Source: Deltaproteobacteria bacterium (lineage in GTDB: Bacteria; Myxococcota; Myxococcia; Myxococcales; Anaeromyxobacteraceae). From it: DNA of 64,000 bases. Made by a program: the position numbers and the translations under genes. Under the pieces are notes generated by a model. The model had not been told where the DNA came from, ran no database searches, and saw only the letters and a program-made list of their open reading frames with translations. Location of the stretch: the NCBI GenBank assembly GCA_016214955.1, contig JACRMN010000023.1:336501-400500 (forward strand), in the 5' to 3' direction. Numbering within the stretch: the stretch's first letter is position 1; every line of letters begins with the position of its first letter. Of this stretch, positions 9,711 to 18,707 are shown one piece after another.

Positions 9711-11023
9711 GGGATCCACTCCGGGAGCTGGCGCCGCGCGCGCTCCACGTGGGCCGCCTTGCGCGCCTGCTTGCCCCGGAGTCTACCCTCCAGCGGCGGG
9801 AACAGGGAGAAGACCACGTTGCTCGGCTGGTAGGGCGTGCCGGGCAGGTGGCCGCGGCCGGTGAGGTGGCGGTGGAGCGCCCCCAGGGCCGTGCCCTCGG
9901 GCGGCGGGCGGAAGGGACGGCCGGCGCGCCGGTCGAGGATGGCTCGCGCCGCCAGCAGGCCGCAGCCGGTGGACTCGACGTACCCCTCCACGCCGGTGAT
10001 CTGGCCGCCGAGGAAGAGGTGGGGGCGGGCCCGCAGCGAGAGGTCGGGTGCCAGCACCGCCGGCGCCTCGACGAAGGTGTTGCGGTGCACCTGCCCCAGG
10101 CGCAGGAACTCGGCCCTGGCCAGGCCCGGCAGCAGGCTGGTGAAGATGCGCCGCTGCTCCGGCCAGGTGAGCCGGGTCTGGAAGCCCACCAGGTTCCAGG
10201 CGGTGCCGGCCGCATCCTCGCGCCGGAGCTGGACCACGGCGTGCGGCCGCCGGCCGGTGCGCGGGTCCTCGAGCCCCACCGGCTTCATGGGGCCGTAGGC
10301 GAGCACGTCGGGGCCGCGCTCGGCCATGGTCTCGATGGGCAGGCAGCCCTCGAAGAAGCGCAACTCCTCGAAGGCGTGGGGCGCCACCTTCTCGCCGGCC
10401 AGCAGCGCGGCCACGAAGGCCTGGTACTGCTCCCGGTCGAGCGGCAGGTTGAGGTAGTCGTCGCCGCTCCCCTTGCCGTAGCGGCTCCGGGCGTAGGCCA
10501 CCTCCCTGTCGATGGAGTCGCCGGCGACGATGGGGGCGAGCGCGTCGTAGAAGTGGAGCCTGCCGCCGCAGAGCGCCTGGATCTCGGCGGCCAGGGCGTC
10601 GGCGGTGAGCGGCCCGGTGGCCACCAGCGCCAGGCCCGGACCCCCGGGGAGGTGCGTCGCCTCCTCGTGCACCAGCCGCACCAGCGGCTCGCCCCGGATG
10701 CGCTCTGTGACCAGGGCGCTGAAGCGCTCCCGGTCCACCGCCAGCGCGTCGCCGGCCGCCACCCGGGTGGCGTCGGCGCAGGACAGCACCAGGCTCCCGA
10801 GCCGGCGGAGCTCCTCGTGCAGCAGGCCGACGGCGTTCTCCGGGTTGTCGGAGCGCAGCGAGTTGGAGCAGACCAGCTCGGCCAGGCCGTCGCCGCGGTG
10901 GGCCGGCGAGCGCTTCCCCGGCTTCATCTCCCACAGGTCCACCTCGACGCCGGCTCGCGCCAGCTGCCAGGCGGCCTCGCAGCCCGCCAGGCCGCCGCCC
11001 AGGATGGTGACCCGCTCGCTCAC
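9707..11023 (-). CDS. trmFO: Methylenetetrahydrofolate-tRNA-(uracil-5-)-methyltransferase TrmFO
   Basis: FAD- and folate-dependent enzyme (438 residues) that makes ribothymidine at position 54 of tRNA. The FAD dinucleotide loop is [15 protein letters not shown] (about 5-19). GIDA-family segments such as [10 protein letters not shown] and [11 protein letters not shown] follow. The start is GTG at 11023, preceded by GAAGAGG and giving the family's usual length; an upstream extension is rejected. It follows topA by 54 bp, a linkage common outside Enterobacteria. TrmFO rather than GidA is supported by the short length and the absence of a GidA C-terminal domain. Confidence 0.9.
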   Translation of the reverse strand: MSERVTILGGGLAGCEAAWQLARAGVEVDLWEMKPGKRSPAHRGDGLAELVCSNSLRSDNPENAVGLLHEELRRLGSLVLSCADATRVAAGDALAVDRERFSALVTERIRGEPLVRLVHEEATHLPGGPGLALVATGPLTADALAAEIQALCGGRLHFYDALAPIVAGDSIDREVAYARSRYGKGSGDDYLNLPLDREQYQAFVAALLAGEKVAPHAFEELRFFEGCLPIETMAERGPDVLAYGPMKPVGLEDPRTGRRPHAVVQLRREDAAGTAWNLVGFQTRLTWPEQRRIFTSLLPGLARAEFLRLGQVHRNTFVEAPAVLAPDLSLRARPHLFLGGQITGVEGYVESTGCGLLAARAILDRRAGRPFRPPPEGTALGALHRHLTGRGHLPGTPYQPSNVVFSLFPPLEGRLRGKQARKAAHVERARRQLPEWIP

Positions 11024-11077
11024 GGGGCCTCTTCTGTCGCGGATCGGCCCCGGGCGCAAGCGCACCGGGCCCCGCGC

Positions 11078-13489
11078 CTAGGCCGGACCTGCCGGCGGCG
11101 CGTCGCCGGCGCGCCGGTAGCCGCACTCCTTGTGCGGGCAGGCCACCAGCCGGCCGTCGCGGCCGTGGCGCTCCACCAGGTAAGCGGAGCCGCACCGCGG
11201 GCAGGGCTCGGCCAGCGGCCGATCCCAGGAGACGAAGTCGCAGGCCGGGTAGCGGGAGCAGCCGTAGAAGCTGCGGCCGCGCTGCGAGCGCCGCTCGGTG
11301 AGCTGGCCGCCGCAGCCCAGCGGGCAGTCCACGCCGATGGGCAGGGGGCGCGAGGTGCGGCACTGCGGGTAGCGGGTGCAGGCCAGGAAGCGGCCGAAGC
11401 GGCCCCGCTTCACCACCATGGGCGCGCCGCAGGTCGGGCACTTCTCGTCGCTGGGCGCCGGCTCGTCGGCCACGGGGACGATGCGGTCCCCCTCGCGCCT
11501 GAAGTCCATCGTCTGGCGGCACTCGGGGTAGCCGGGGCAGGCCAGGAACTCGCCGTTGCGGCCCAGCTTCACCACCATGGCCTTGCCGCAGCGCGGGCAG
11601 GCGATCCCGGCGGGCGCCGCGCCCCGCACCTCGCGCATCCCGCCCTCGGCCCGGGCCAGCTCCTCGCGGAAGCCGCCCCAGAACTCCTGCAGCACCTCCT
11701 GCCAGCCGGCGGTCCCCTCCTCCACCTCGTCGAGCCGCGCCTCCATCCGCGCCGTGAAGGCCGGATCCAGCTCCCGGGGGAAGCAGCGCACCAGCTCCTC
11801 GGTGACCAGCCGCCCCAGCCCGGTGGGGCGCAGCGCCCGCTCCACCCGCTCGACGTACCCCTTCTCCTGCACCAGGTCGAGGATCGAGGCGTAGGTGGAG
11901 GGGCGGCCGATGCCCCGCACCTCCAGCTCCCGCACCAGGCCGGCCTCGTCGAAGCGCGGGGGCGGCGCGCTGAGGTGCCTTTCCGGGTGCAGGGCCTCGA
12001 GCCGGAGCTCGTCGCCGGCCGCCAGCGGCGGCAGCGGCGCCTCGACGGGCAGCGGCCCTGGCTCCTCGGCCCCGGCCTCGTCGGAGGGCGGCCGCTCGCC
12101 GTGGGCCGCCAGGTAGCCCAGGAACACCCGGCGCAGACCCTTGGCCAGGAGCCGCACCGGCGGAGCGGTGCCCGCGGCGATCGCCACCCGCGTCTCCTCC
12201 CAGGCGGCCGGCGCCATCTGGCTGGCCAGGAAGCGGCTCCACACCAGCGCGTACAGCCGGCACAGGTCGCGCGCGCCCTTCTCCTCGAGCAGCTCCCCCA
12301 CCCGCTCCGGCGGCCAGTCGAGCGAGGTGGGCCGGATGGCCTCGTGGGCCTCCTGCGCCGACCTCGACCGGGCCCGGTGGATCGGCGGCTCGGCCGGCAG
12401 GTGATCGGCTCCCCACGTCGCCTCGACGTGGCGGCGGGCGGCCTCCACCGCCTCGGGCGAGAGGCGCACCGAGTCGGAGCGCACGTAGGTGAGGAGCCCC
12501 ACCGCCCCCTCGTCCCCCAGCTCCACGCCCTCGTAGAGCCGCTGGGCCAGCGCCATGGTCCGGCGCGGCGTGAAGCCCAGCCGCCGCGAGGCCTCCTGCT
12601 GGAGCGTGGCGGTGGTGAAGGGCGCGGGCGGGCGCCGCAGGAGCTCGCGGCGCTCCACCCGCTCGACGCGGAAGCCGGCCCCCTCGAGCCGCGCCAGCAG
12701 CGCCTCCACCGCCGCCCGGTCCGGGAGCGGCGGCTCCTCCCCGCCCGGCCCGGTCACCTGCGCCCGGAAGGCCGGCGGCCGGCCGGCGCGGAGGCCGGCC
12801 TCGAGCGACCAGCTCTCCGCCGGCCGGAAGGCCTCGATCTCCCGCTCCCGATCCACCAGCAGCCGCACCGCCACCGACTGCACCCTCCCCGCCGAGAGCC
12901 CGCGCCTCACCTTCTTCCAGAGGATGGGGCTCACCCGGAAGCCGACGAGCCGGTCGAGGATGCGCCGCGCCTGCTGCGCCTCGAAGCGCCGCCTGTCGAG
13001 CGGCTCGGGCTGCGCCACCGCCCGCTGCACCGCGCCCGCGGTGAGCTCCTGCAGGAGCACCCGCCCGATGCGCGCGTCGCCGCCCGGCGCCCCCAGCTCC
13101 TCGGCCAGGTGCCAGGCGATGGCTTCGCCCTCGCGGTCGGGATCGGTGGCCAGCAGCACCTGGGGCGCCTTCAGCGAGGCGCGCCGGAGCTCCGAGAGCA
13201 CGCGGTTCTTCCCCTTGAGCACCTCGTAGGTGGGGAGGAAGCCGTGCTCCACGTCGACCCCCTCCTTGGCCGAGGGCAGGTCCTTCACGTGGCCCGCCGA
13301 GGCCCGCACCTCCCAGCCGGTGCCCAGGAGCCGCTGCAGCGTCTTGCCCTTGGCCGGCGACTCGACCACCAGCAGGCGCGGCCCGGCGCGGGGGGCGCGG
13401 GCGGTGGTGCGGGCGCCGGCGCGCGGCGCGGTGCGCGGCGCGGCGGCGGCGACCGGGGGCGCCTTCTGCCGGGTGACGGTCCTGGCCAT
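11078..13489 (-). CDS. topA: DNA topoisomerase I (type IA)
   Basis: 803-residue enzyme that relaxes negative supercoils. After a 36-residue Ala/Arg-rich head comes the TOPRIM domain (VVESPAKGKT at 41-50, acidic metal site TDPDREGE at 115-122). The catalytic tyrosine is Y335 in LLTYVRSDS. The C-terminus has four Cys4 zinc modules: CPRCGKAM...CPGYPEC, CPTCGAPM...CTRYPQC, a variant CPLGCGG...CSRYPAC and CPRCGSAY...CPHKEC. ATG at 13489 is 12 bp after the dprA stop, so the two are co-transcribed. Confidence 0.96.
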   Translation of the reverse strand: MARTVTRQKAPPVAAAAPRTAPRAGARTTARAPRAGPRLLVVESPAKGKTLQRLLGTGWEVRASAGHVKDLPSAKEGVDVEHGFLPTYEVLKGKNRVLSELRRASLKAPQVLLATDPDREGEAIAWHLAEELGAPGGDARIGRVLLQELTAGAVQRAVAQPEPLDRRRFEAQQARRILDRLVGFRVSPILWKKVRRGLSAGRVQSVAVRLLVDREREIEAFRPAESWSLEAGLRAGRPPAFRAQVTGPGGEEPPLPDRAAVEALLARLEGAGFRVERVERRELLRRPPAPFTTATLQQEASRRLGFTPRRTMALAQRLYEGVELGDEGAVGLLTYVRSDSVRLSPEAVEAARRHVEATWGADHLPAEPPIHRARSRSAQEAHEAIRPTSLDWPPERVGELLEEKGARDLCRLYALVWSRFLASQMAPAAWEETRVAIAAGTAPPVRLLAKGLRRVFLGYLAAHGERPPSDEAGAEEPGPLPVEAPLPPLAAGDELRLEALHPERHLSAPPPRFDEAGLVRELEVRGIGRPSTYASILDLVQEKGYVERVERALRPTGLGRLVTEELVRCFPRELDPAFTARMEARLDEVEEGTAGWQEVLQEFWGGFREELARAEGGMREVRGAAPAGIACPRCGKAMVVKLGRNGEFLACPGYPECRQTMDFRREGDRIVPVADEPAPSDEKCPTCGAPMVVKRGRFGRFLACTRYPQCRTSRPLPIGVDCPLGCGGQLTERRSQRGRSFYGCSRYPACDFVSWDRPLAEPCPRCGSAYLVERHGRDGRLVACPHKECGYRRAGDAPPAGPA

Positions 13490-13501
13490 GCCCCCTCCCC
13501 G

Positions 13502-14374
13502 CTAGGCCCCGGCGCCCTTCCGCAGGAACCGCTGCCCGGGCCGCTGCTCCGCCAGCCCCGAGAGCTCGAGCTCGAGCAGCGCCGCCAGCGCCGCGCCCGG
13601 GGGCAGGCCCGCGGCCCGGGCCAGCTCGTCGGCGTGCTGCGGGCTCCGCGACAGGGCGGCCCACACCGCGGCCGCAGGCCCCTGCAGCTCCGGCCCGGGG
13701 AGCGGCAGCTCCGCCTGCCCGGCCAGGCCGAGGAGCTCCAGCACGTCGGCGGCGCGGGTGACGAGGCGGGCGCCGGTTCGCAGCAGCCCGAGGGGGCCCG
13801 CCGAGAGCGGGTTGTCGGCGTCGCCGGGCACCGCCAGGAGCGGCACCCGCTGGCGCCGCGCCCAGTCGGCGGTGATGAGGGCGCCGCTCTTCTCGCCGGC
13901 CCGCACCACCACCACCGCGTCGCTGAGCCCGCTGATGATGCGGTTGCGCCGGGGGAAGCTCCAGGGAGAGCCCTGCGTGCCGTCCTCCAGCTCCGAGAGC
14001 AGCGCGCCCCCCGCGGCCAGGATGCGCTCGAAGAGGCGCCGGTTGCCCACCGGGTAGTCCACGTCCACCCCGGTGCCCAGCACCGCCACGGTGTGCCCGC
14101 CGGCTGCCAGCGCGCCCTCGTGGGCGGCGCCGTCCACGCCTCGCGCGCCGCCCGAGATCACGCTCACGCCGGCCCGGGCCAGGCCGGCGGCCAGGCTGCG
14201 GGCCATGTCCAGGCCGTAGTCGTCGGAGGCGCGCGCGCCCACCAGCGCCACGCGGGTCACTCCGGGGGGGCCGAGCTCGCCGGCCAGCCGGAGCTGCGGC
14301 GGGGCCTCGTCCGTGGCCGCCAGCCGGGCCGGGTAGCCGGGCTCGCCGCGCAGCAGGGTACGGGCCGACCGCAT
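13502..14374 (-). CDS. dprA: DNA-processing protein DprA (Smf)
   Basis: Rossmann-fold single-strand DNA binding protein that loads RecA during transformation. 290 residues. Core motifs are VALVGARASDDYG, ISGGARGVDGAAHEGAL and FPRRNRIISGLSDAVVVV. A C-terminal winged-helix-like DML1 region (about 225-285) is present. The N-terminal HhH/SAM-like domain found in many DprA proteins is missing, since the ATG at 14374 is the first start and the protein opens directly at the core (LLRGEPGYPARL). First gene of the dprA-topA-trmFO-propeller operon. Confidence 0.9.
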   Translation of the reverse strand: MRSARTLLRGEPGYPARLAATDEAPPQLRLAGELGPPGVTRVALVGARASDDYGLDMARSLAAGLARAGVSVISGGARGVDGAAHEGALAAGGHTVAVLGTGVDVDYPVGNRRLFERILAAGGALLSELEDGTQGSPWSFPRRNRIISGLSDAVVVVRAGEKSGALITADWARRQRVPLLAVPGDADNPLSAGPLGLLRTGARLVTRAADVLELLGLAGQAELPLPGPELQGPAAAVWAALSRSPQHADELARAAGLPPGAALAALLELELSGLAEQRPGQRFLRKGAGA

Positions 14375-14466
14375 CGCCGACCTGTATCCGCCGCGCCCGG
14401 GAGCGTCAAGCGCCGTCCAGCGGCGGTGCGGGCCCGCCTTCCCGTCCGGCGCCGGCCCAGGAAGGG

Positions 14467-15816
14467 CTAGTAGCCGCCCGAGCCGGGGGCGGCGGCGCCG
14501 CGGCTCTGGCGCATCTCCACCCGGTCGCCGGCGGCCAGCTCGCGCAGGCTGCGGACCACCAGCGCGGTGGAGTAGTTCTCCTTGGCGTCGACCACCAGGA
14601 GCTCGCCGATGTCCTCGCTGGGGAGGCGGCGGTCCTCGCGCATGGAGAGGTTGGTGAGGTCCAGGTCCTTGGCGTAGGGATCGCCGGCGCGCAGCACGGT
14701 GAAGACGTTGCCCTCCTCGACGCCGTCGGCGCGGCCGCGGTCCACGAAGACCATGTGGTGCTCGGCCGCCAGCCAGGCCGACTCGCGGTCGGTGGAGACG
14801 ATGCTGCCGTCGAGCTGCCGCTGGTTGGGCCGGCGTGCCACCATCCGGACGAGCCGCTCGGTCTGCGGGCCGAGGTAGTCGCCGCGCTCGATGGGCTCCG
14901 AGGCGCTCTGGATGATGAGGGTCACGACCTTGGGGCCGGCGGCCACCGCCTTGGCGGTGCCGATGAGCTGGGTCTGGTAGCCGAGCATCTCGCCGGTGCG
15001 CGGGTGGGTCACCGGGCGGACGGTGCGGAAGACCACGAACGACTGGCCCACCCGCGGCGCGGCGCCGGCGTGGAACTCGGCGTAGGCGCGGTCGTGGACC
15101 GTGAGCATCATCTTGTCCTCGAAGGCGCCGGTGATGCCTCCGGCCTCGGCCAGCTCGCGTCGGGTGATGAAGGTCTCGCGCCGGGCCGCCACGCCGCGGG
15201 GAGCCACGTAGCCCACCTTGTACGGGCCGGTGACCGCCACCGCGTCCTCCTCGCCGTAGTCCTGCGCCTTGCCCAGGTCGGCGCGGGTCAGGTCCTCCAG
15301 CTCGCGCGGCCCCTCCTGCTCGGCCAGCGGCTCCTCGGGCGCGGCCTGCGGCGCCGGCACCGGCTCGACGCGGGCCGGCTGCCCCTCGGCGGCCGGGAAG
15401 AAGCGCAGCATGTTGCCGGGGTAGATCCAGTGCGGGTTGGTGACCTCGGGGTTGTAGGACCAGACCTTGGGCCAGTACCAGGGGTTGTTGAGGAAGCGGC
15501 CGGAGAGGTCCCAGAGCGTGTCGCCCGGCTTCACCGTGTAGGTGTCGGGCGGGGCCACCGCGCCGCCCGGAGGCAGCGCCTGCACCGTGCCCTCGACGGT
15601 GCCCGGGTTCTCGAGCTGCTCCGCGGCCGCGCCCAGATCCACCGTGCCGGGGTCGCTGTCGCCCTGCACCGCCTGGGCGTCGGCCTTGGCGGCCCGCGCC
15701 TCCGAGGCCTGCTCGGCGGTGGTGCGGGCCTGCTTCGCCGCCTCGAGGGCCTGCGACTGGCCGAGGGCCAGCGCGGGGACGAGGGCGAGGGCGGCGGCGA
15801 TGGGGGCGACTCTCAT
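14467..15816 (-). CDS. LysM-domain secreted protein
   Basis: 449 residues, probably periplasmic or wall-bound. The ATG at 15816 starts a signal peptide (MRVAPIAAALALVPALALG). A helical Ala-rich stretch (20-75) is followed by one LysM peptidoglycan-binding domain (about 92-140: TYTVKPGDTLWDLSGRF to IYPGNMLRFF). The remaining 300 residues are beta-rich with no catalytic motif I can name. Upstream ATG codons give no signal sequence. It lies 90 bp from pgeF, another peptidoglycan-related gene, in the same direction. Confidence 0.75.
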   Translation of the reverse strand: MRVAPIAAALALVPALALGQSQALEAAKQARTTAEQASEARAAKADAQAVQGDSDPGTVDLGAAAEQLENPGTVEGTVQALPPGGAVAPPDTYTVKPGDTLWDLSGRFLNNPWYWPKVWSYNPEVTNPHWIYPGNMLRFFPAAEGQPARVEPVPAPQAAPEEPLAEQEGPRELEDLTRADLGKAQDYGEEDAVAVTGPYKVGYVAPRGVAARRETFITRRELAEAGGITGAFEDKMMLTVHDRAYAEFHAGAAPRVGQSFVVFRTVRPVTHPRTGEMLGYQTQLIGTAKAVAAGPKVVTLIIQSASEPIERGDYLGPQTERLVRMVARRPNQRQLDGSIVSTDRESAWLAAEHHMVFVDRGRADGVEEGNVFTVLRAGDPYAKDLDLTNLSMREDRRLPSEDIGELLVVDAKENYSTALVVRSLRELAAGDRVEMRQSRGAAAPGSGGY

Positions 15817-15906
15817 GGCGACTCCTCGGCAACACGGCGACGGCGCGCGGCGATATCGCACGCACCGTACGGCGCGACCGCATGGGATCGTAGGGGGCCG
15901 CCCTGG

Positions 15907-16656
15907 TTAGTCAAGAAAGGGCGCCCGGGGAGGTGCGATGAATCCCACCTGGCGCCCGGTCCGGACTCCGTCGCGCCGGTGCGAGAAGAAGGCCTCGTCG
16001 TCGCAGGCGGTGCAGCGCTCGATGACCTCGATGCGCTCGGGAGGGATGCCGGCGTCGCAGAGCACGCGCTCGTTGGCGGTCCAGAGGTCCACCCGCGGCG
16101 TCCGCGGATGCACCATGCAGGCCGAGGGGCCGATCTCGGCCACGAAGCGCTCGGCCAGATCGGGCGAGACCTCGTAGCAGCAGGGCCCGATGGCGGGTCC
16201 CACCGCCGCCAGCAGGTTCTCCCGGCGCGCTCCGAACTCCCGCTCCAGCGCCTCGACCGCACGGGCCGCGGCGCGCGCCAGGGTCCCGCGCCAGCCGGCA
16301 TGCACCGCCGCCACCGCCCCCGAGCTCGGGTCGCCGAGCAGGATGGGCACGCAGTCGGCGGTGAGGACGCAGGCCGCCAGGCCGGGCCGGGCGGTGATCA
16401 CCGCGTCGGCCTCCTCGCCCGGCAGCGAGGGGGCGTCGCGGCGCGCCACCGCGCTGCCGTGCACCTGCTTCACCCGGGCGAAGGAGAGGCCGGTCTCCTG
16501 GCGCAGCCGGGCCCAGTTCTCCTCCACCGAGGCGCCCTCGTCGCCGGTGGAGGTGGAGAGGTTGAGCCCGGCGTAAGGGCTGCGCGAGGCGCCGCCCGCA
16601 CGAGTGGTGAAGCCGTGGGGGAAGCCGGCCAGCAATGCGCTCGACAGGATCAGCAT
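15907..16656 (-). CDS. pgeF: Peptidoglycan editing factor PgeF (YfiH, polyphenol oxidase/laccase family)
   Basis: 249 residues of the DUF152/Cu-oxidase_4 family. Metal-binding motifs are all present: KQVHG, TADCVPILL, AAVHAGWRGT and GPAIGPCCYEV. In E. coli this protein prevents mis-incorporation of L-Ser into peptidoglycan stems; laccase and purine nucleoside phosphorylase activities are reported for family members. Position next to the LysM gene fits a wall role. The ATG at 16656 begins MLILSSALLAGFPHGFTTR, the standard family N-terminus. Confidence 0.87.
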   Translation of the reverse strand: MLILSSALLAGFPHGFTTRAGGASRSPYAGLNLSTSTGDEGASVEENWARLRQETGLSFARVKQVHGSAVARRDAPSLPGEEADAVITARPGLAACVLTADCVPILLGDPSSGAVAAVHAGWRGTLARAAARAVEALEREFGARRENLLAAVGPAIGPCCYEVSPDLAERFVAEIGPSACMVHPRTPRVDLWTANERVLCDAGIPPERIEVIERCTACDDEAFFSHRRDGVRTGRQVGFIAPPRAPFLD

Positions 16657-16707
16657 CGGCTCGCCGCGACGGCGGGGAGGGCCCCGCCGTCTCCTCGACT
16701 CCCCACC

Positions 16708-18675
16708 CTAGCCGCCCTCGGGCTTCGGGGCCGCGCCCGGCGGGGGCGCGGCGGGCTGCGCCGGGGGGGTCGCCGCCACCGGGCCAGGGGGCGGGGGCTC
16801 GGCGGCCGCAGGTCCCGCGGCCGGGGGGCGCCGCGCCAGCTCCCGCTGCAGCAGGTCCAGGCGCCGCGCCGCCTCCTGGAGGGCCGCCTGGAAGCGCTGC
16901 GCCTCGCGAGCCCGCAGGCCGTCGCGCCGGGCCAGCTCCTCCTGGGCCTTCTTGCGCTCCTCCAGCAGACGCTGCTCGGCCGCGTCGGCCCTCCCCTCGT
17001 GCTCGCGCACCCGCTGGGCCAGCGCCGCCTCGGCGGTCTCCCTCCCGGAGCGCAGCGCCGCCACCTCGGCCTCGAGCCGCTGCAGCTGGTGCCGCAGGCT
17101 GGCCTCGCGGTCGGCGGCGTCGCGCGCCGCGTCCTCGGACTCGCGCTCCAGCTCGCCCAGGTGGGCCAGGTGGTCGCCGTTCTCCCGCAGCAGGTCCTCC
17201 TCGCGGGCCCGGGCCGCCTCGCGCTGGGCGCGCGACTCCTCCTCCAGCCTCCGCAGCCGCTCCTCGCGGTCGCGGATGGTCTCCTCGCGCTCGTCGATGC
17301 GCTGCTGGAAGGCGCGGGCGGCCTCGCGGGCCGCCTCCCGCTCGCGTTCCCCCTCGGCCTCGCGGGCCTGGAGCTGGGCCTGGAGGTCCTGGGCGCGGGC
17401 GGCGTGGGCCGCCTCTCGCTCGCGCGTCTGGGCCAGCTCGGCCTCCACCCCGGCCAGGGAGGCGGCCACCTCCTCGGCCTCGCGGGCCTGCAGCGAGGCG
17501 GCGGCCCTGGCGTCGGCCAGGGTGCGCTGCGCCGCCCCCAGCTCGGTCTCGCGGGCCCCGAGCAGCGAGGTGAGCTCCCGCTCCCGGTTCTCGCTCCGTT
17601 CCCGCTCGGACCGCAGCTGCCGCTCCAGGCGCGAGATCTCCTCCACCGCCCCGTCGAGCGCCACCTTCCGCTTCGCCAGGTCGTCGTCGCGGAGCCGCAC
17701 CTCGCGCTCCAGCTCGTTCACCCGGCGCTCCTTGCCGGCCACCACCTCGATGAGGTCCTTCTCCTGCGAGAACTTCTCCAGGAGCAGCCCCTCGATGGAA
17801 GCGCCGTGCTCCCGCTCCTTGCGCACGAAGGAGTCGCGGGCCTCGTCGAGCCGCCGCAGGAGCTCGTCCACCTGGAGCTTCAGCCCCTGGATCTCCACCT
17901 CCTTGTCGTGGAGCCGCTGGTCGCCCTGGGAGAGGGCCGCCTCGCGCGCCTCCCAGATCTGGGAGAGCCGGGCGATCTGGGCCTCGCGCACCTTGAGATC
18001 CTCGCGCAGCAGCGCCAGCTTCCCCTCGGGCGAGTGGAGCAGGTGGCGCGGCGGCGGCGGGCGGCGCCGGTGCGACTCGGCCACCAGGTCGGCGCGCCGC
18101 TCGGCGATGGACTGGAAGGTGCGCTCCACGAAGATGCGGTCCTCGTCGCCGAGGCCACTGCGCGGGCTCTGGCGCGGGGCGTGCCGCGGCATCGGCGGCG
18201 GGGTCGCGCCCGGGCCGGGGGCGGCGGCCTGCGCCTCGCCCATGCGCACCTCGACGGCGGCCGACTCCTCCAGCACCGCGTCGTCGCCCACCTCCACCGG
18301 CTGGGGCGCCTGCAGCAGCTGCCGGGAGATGCGGGCCAGCGCCGCGGTGTCGAGGGGCATGGCCAGGTAGGCGTCGGCCGCGGCCGGGGTGCGGGCGTGC
18401 TCGGCCAGTGCCTCCGGGGCGCTCTCCGACGAGAAGAGCACCACCGGCAGGCCGGGTCGCTCGCGGCGCAGCCGACCGCAGAGGGTGAACCCGGAGAGGT
18501 CGGGGAGCTCGGCCCGGACCACCACCAGGTCGGGGGCGCGGGCCGCCATCTCGCGCTCGGCGTCGAGGGCGGTGGCGGCCACGCCGGTGGCGCACCCCTC
18601 GCCCCGGTAGACCGACGCCAGCGAGAGCGCGAAGGCGCTGTCGGGCTCCACGATGAGGACGCGCTTCGGATCCAC
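16708..18675 (-). CDS. FrzS/AglZ-like protein: degenerate receiver domain plus long coiled coil
   Basis: 655 residues. Residues 5-125 form a response-regulator-like fold (RVLIVEPDSAF ... DLVVVRAELPDLSGF ... DAYLAMPLD). The phospho-acceptor Asp is replaced by Arg54 and the conserved Lys by Met106, so it should not be phosphorylated. After a Pro-rich hinge, about 205-620 is almost continuous Arg/Glu/Gln-rich coiled coil, ending in a Pro/Ala tail. This is the architecture of Myxococcus FrzS and AglZ, which act in polar gliding and pilus motility. GTG at 18675 begins right at the receiver. It lies 32 bp after the MoxR gene, with PilT and PilZ genes beyond. Confidence 0.75.
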   Translation of the reverse strand: MDPKRVLIVEPDSAFALSLASVYRGEGCATGVAATALDAEREMAARAPDLVVVRAELPDLSGFTLCGRLRRERPGLPVVLFSSESAPEALAEHARTPAAADAYLAMPLDTAALARISRQLLQAPQPVEVGDDAVLEESAAVEVRMGEAQAAAPGPGATPPPMPRHAPRQSPRSGLGDEDRIFVERTFQSIAERRADLVAESHRRRPPPPRHLLHSPEGKLALLREDLKVREAQIARLSQIWEAREAALSQGDQRLHDKEVEIQGLKLQVDELLRRLDEARDSFVRKEREHGASIEGLLLEKFSQEKDLIEVVAGKERRVNELEREVRLRDDDLAKRKVALDGAVEEISRLERQLRSERERSENRERELTSLLGARETELGAAQRTLADARAAASLQAREAEEVAASLAGVEAELAQTREREAAHAARAQDLQAQLQAREAEGEREREAAREAARAFQQRIDEREETIRDREERLRRLEEESRAQREAARAREEDLLRENGDHLAHLGELERESEDAARDAADREASLRHQLQRLEAEVAALRSGRETAEAALAQRVREHEGRADAAEQRLLEERKKAQEELARRDGLRAREAQRFQAALQEAARRLDLLQRELARRPPAAGPAAAEPPPPGPVAATPPAQPAAPPPGAAPKPEGG

Positions 18676-18707
18676 TTCGACCCCCGCCGTTCCGTTCTCC
18701 GGGCCCG

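Noticed and set aside
9749-14470. Very long open frames opposite topA, trmFO and dprA (over 1500 codons)
   Set aside because: High third-position G+C removes stop codons from antisense frames. Their products are low-complexity and show no family motif, while the genes on the minus strand are certain.
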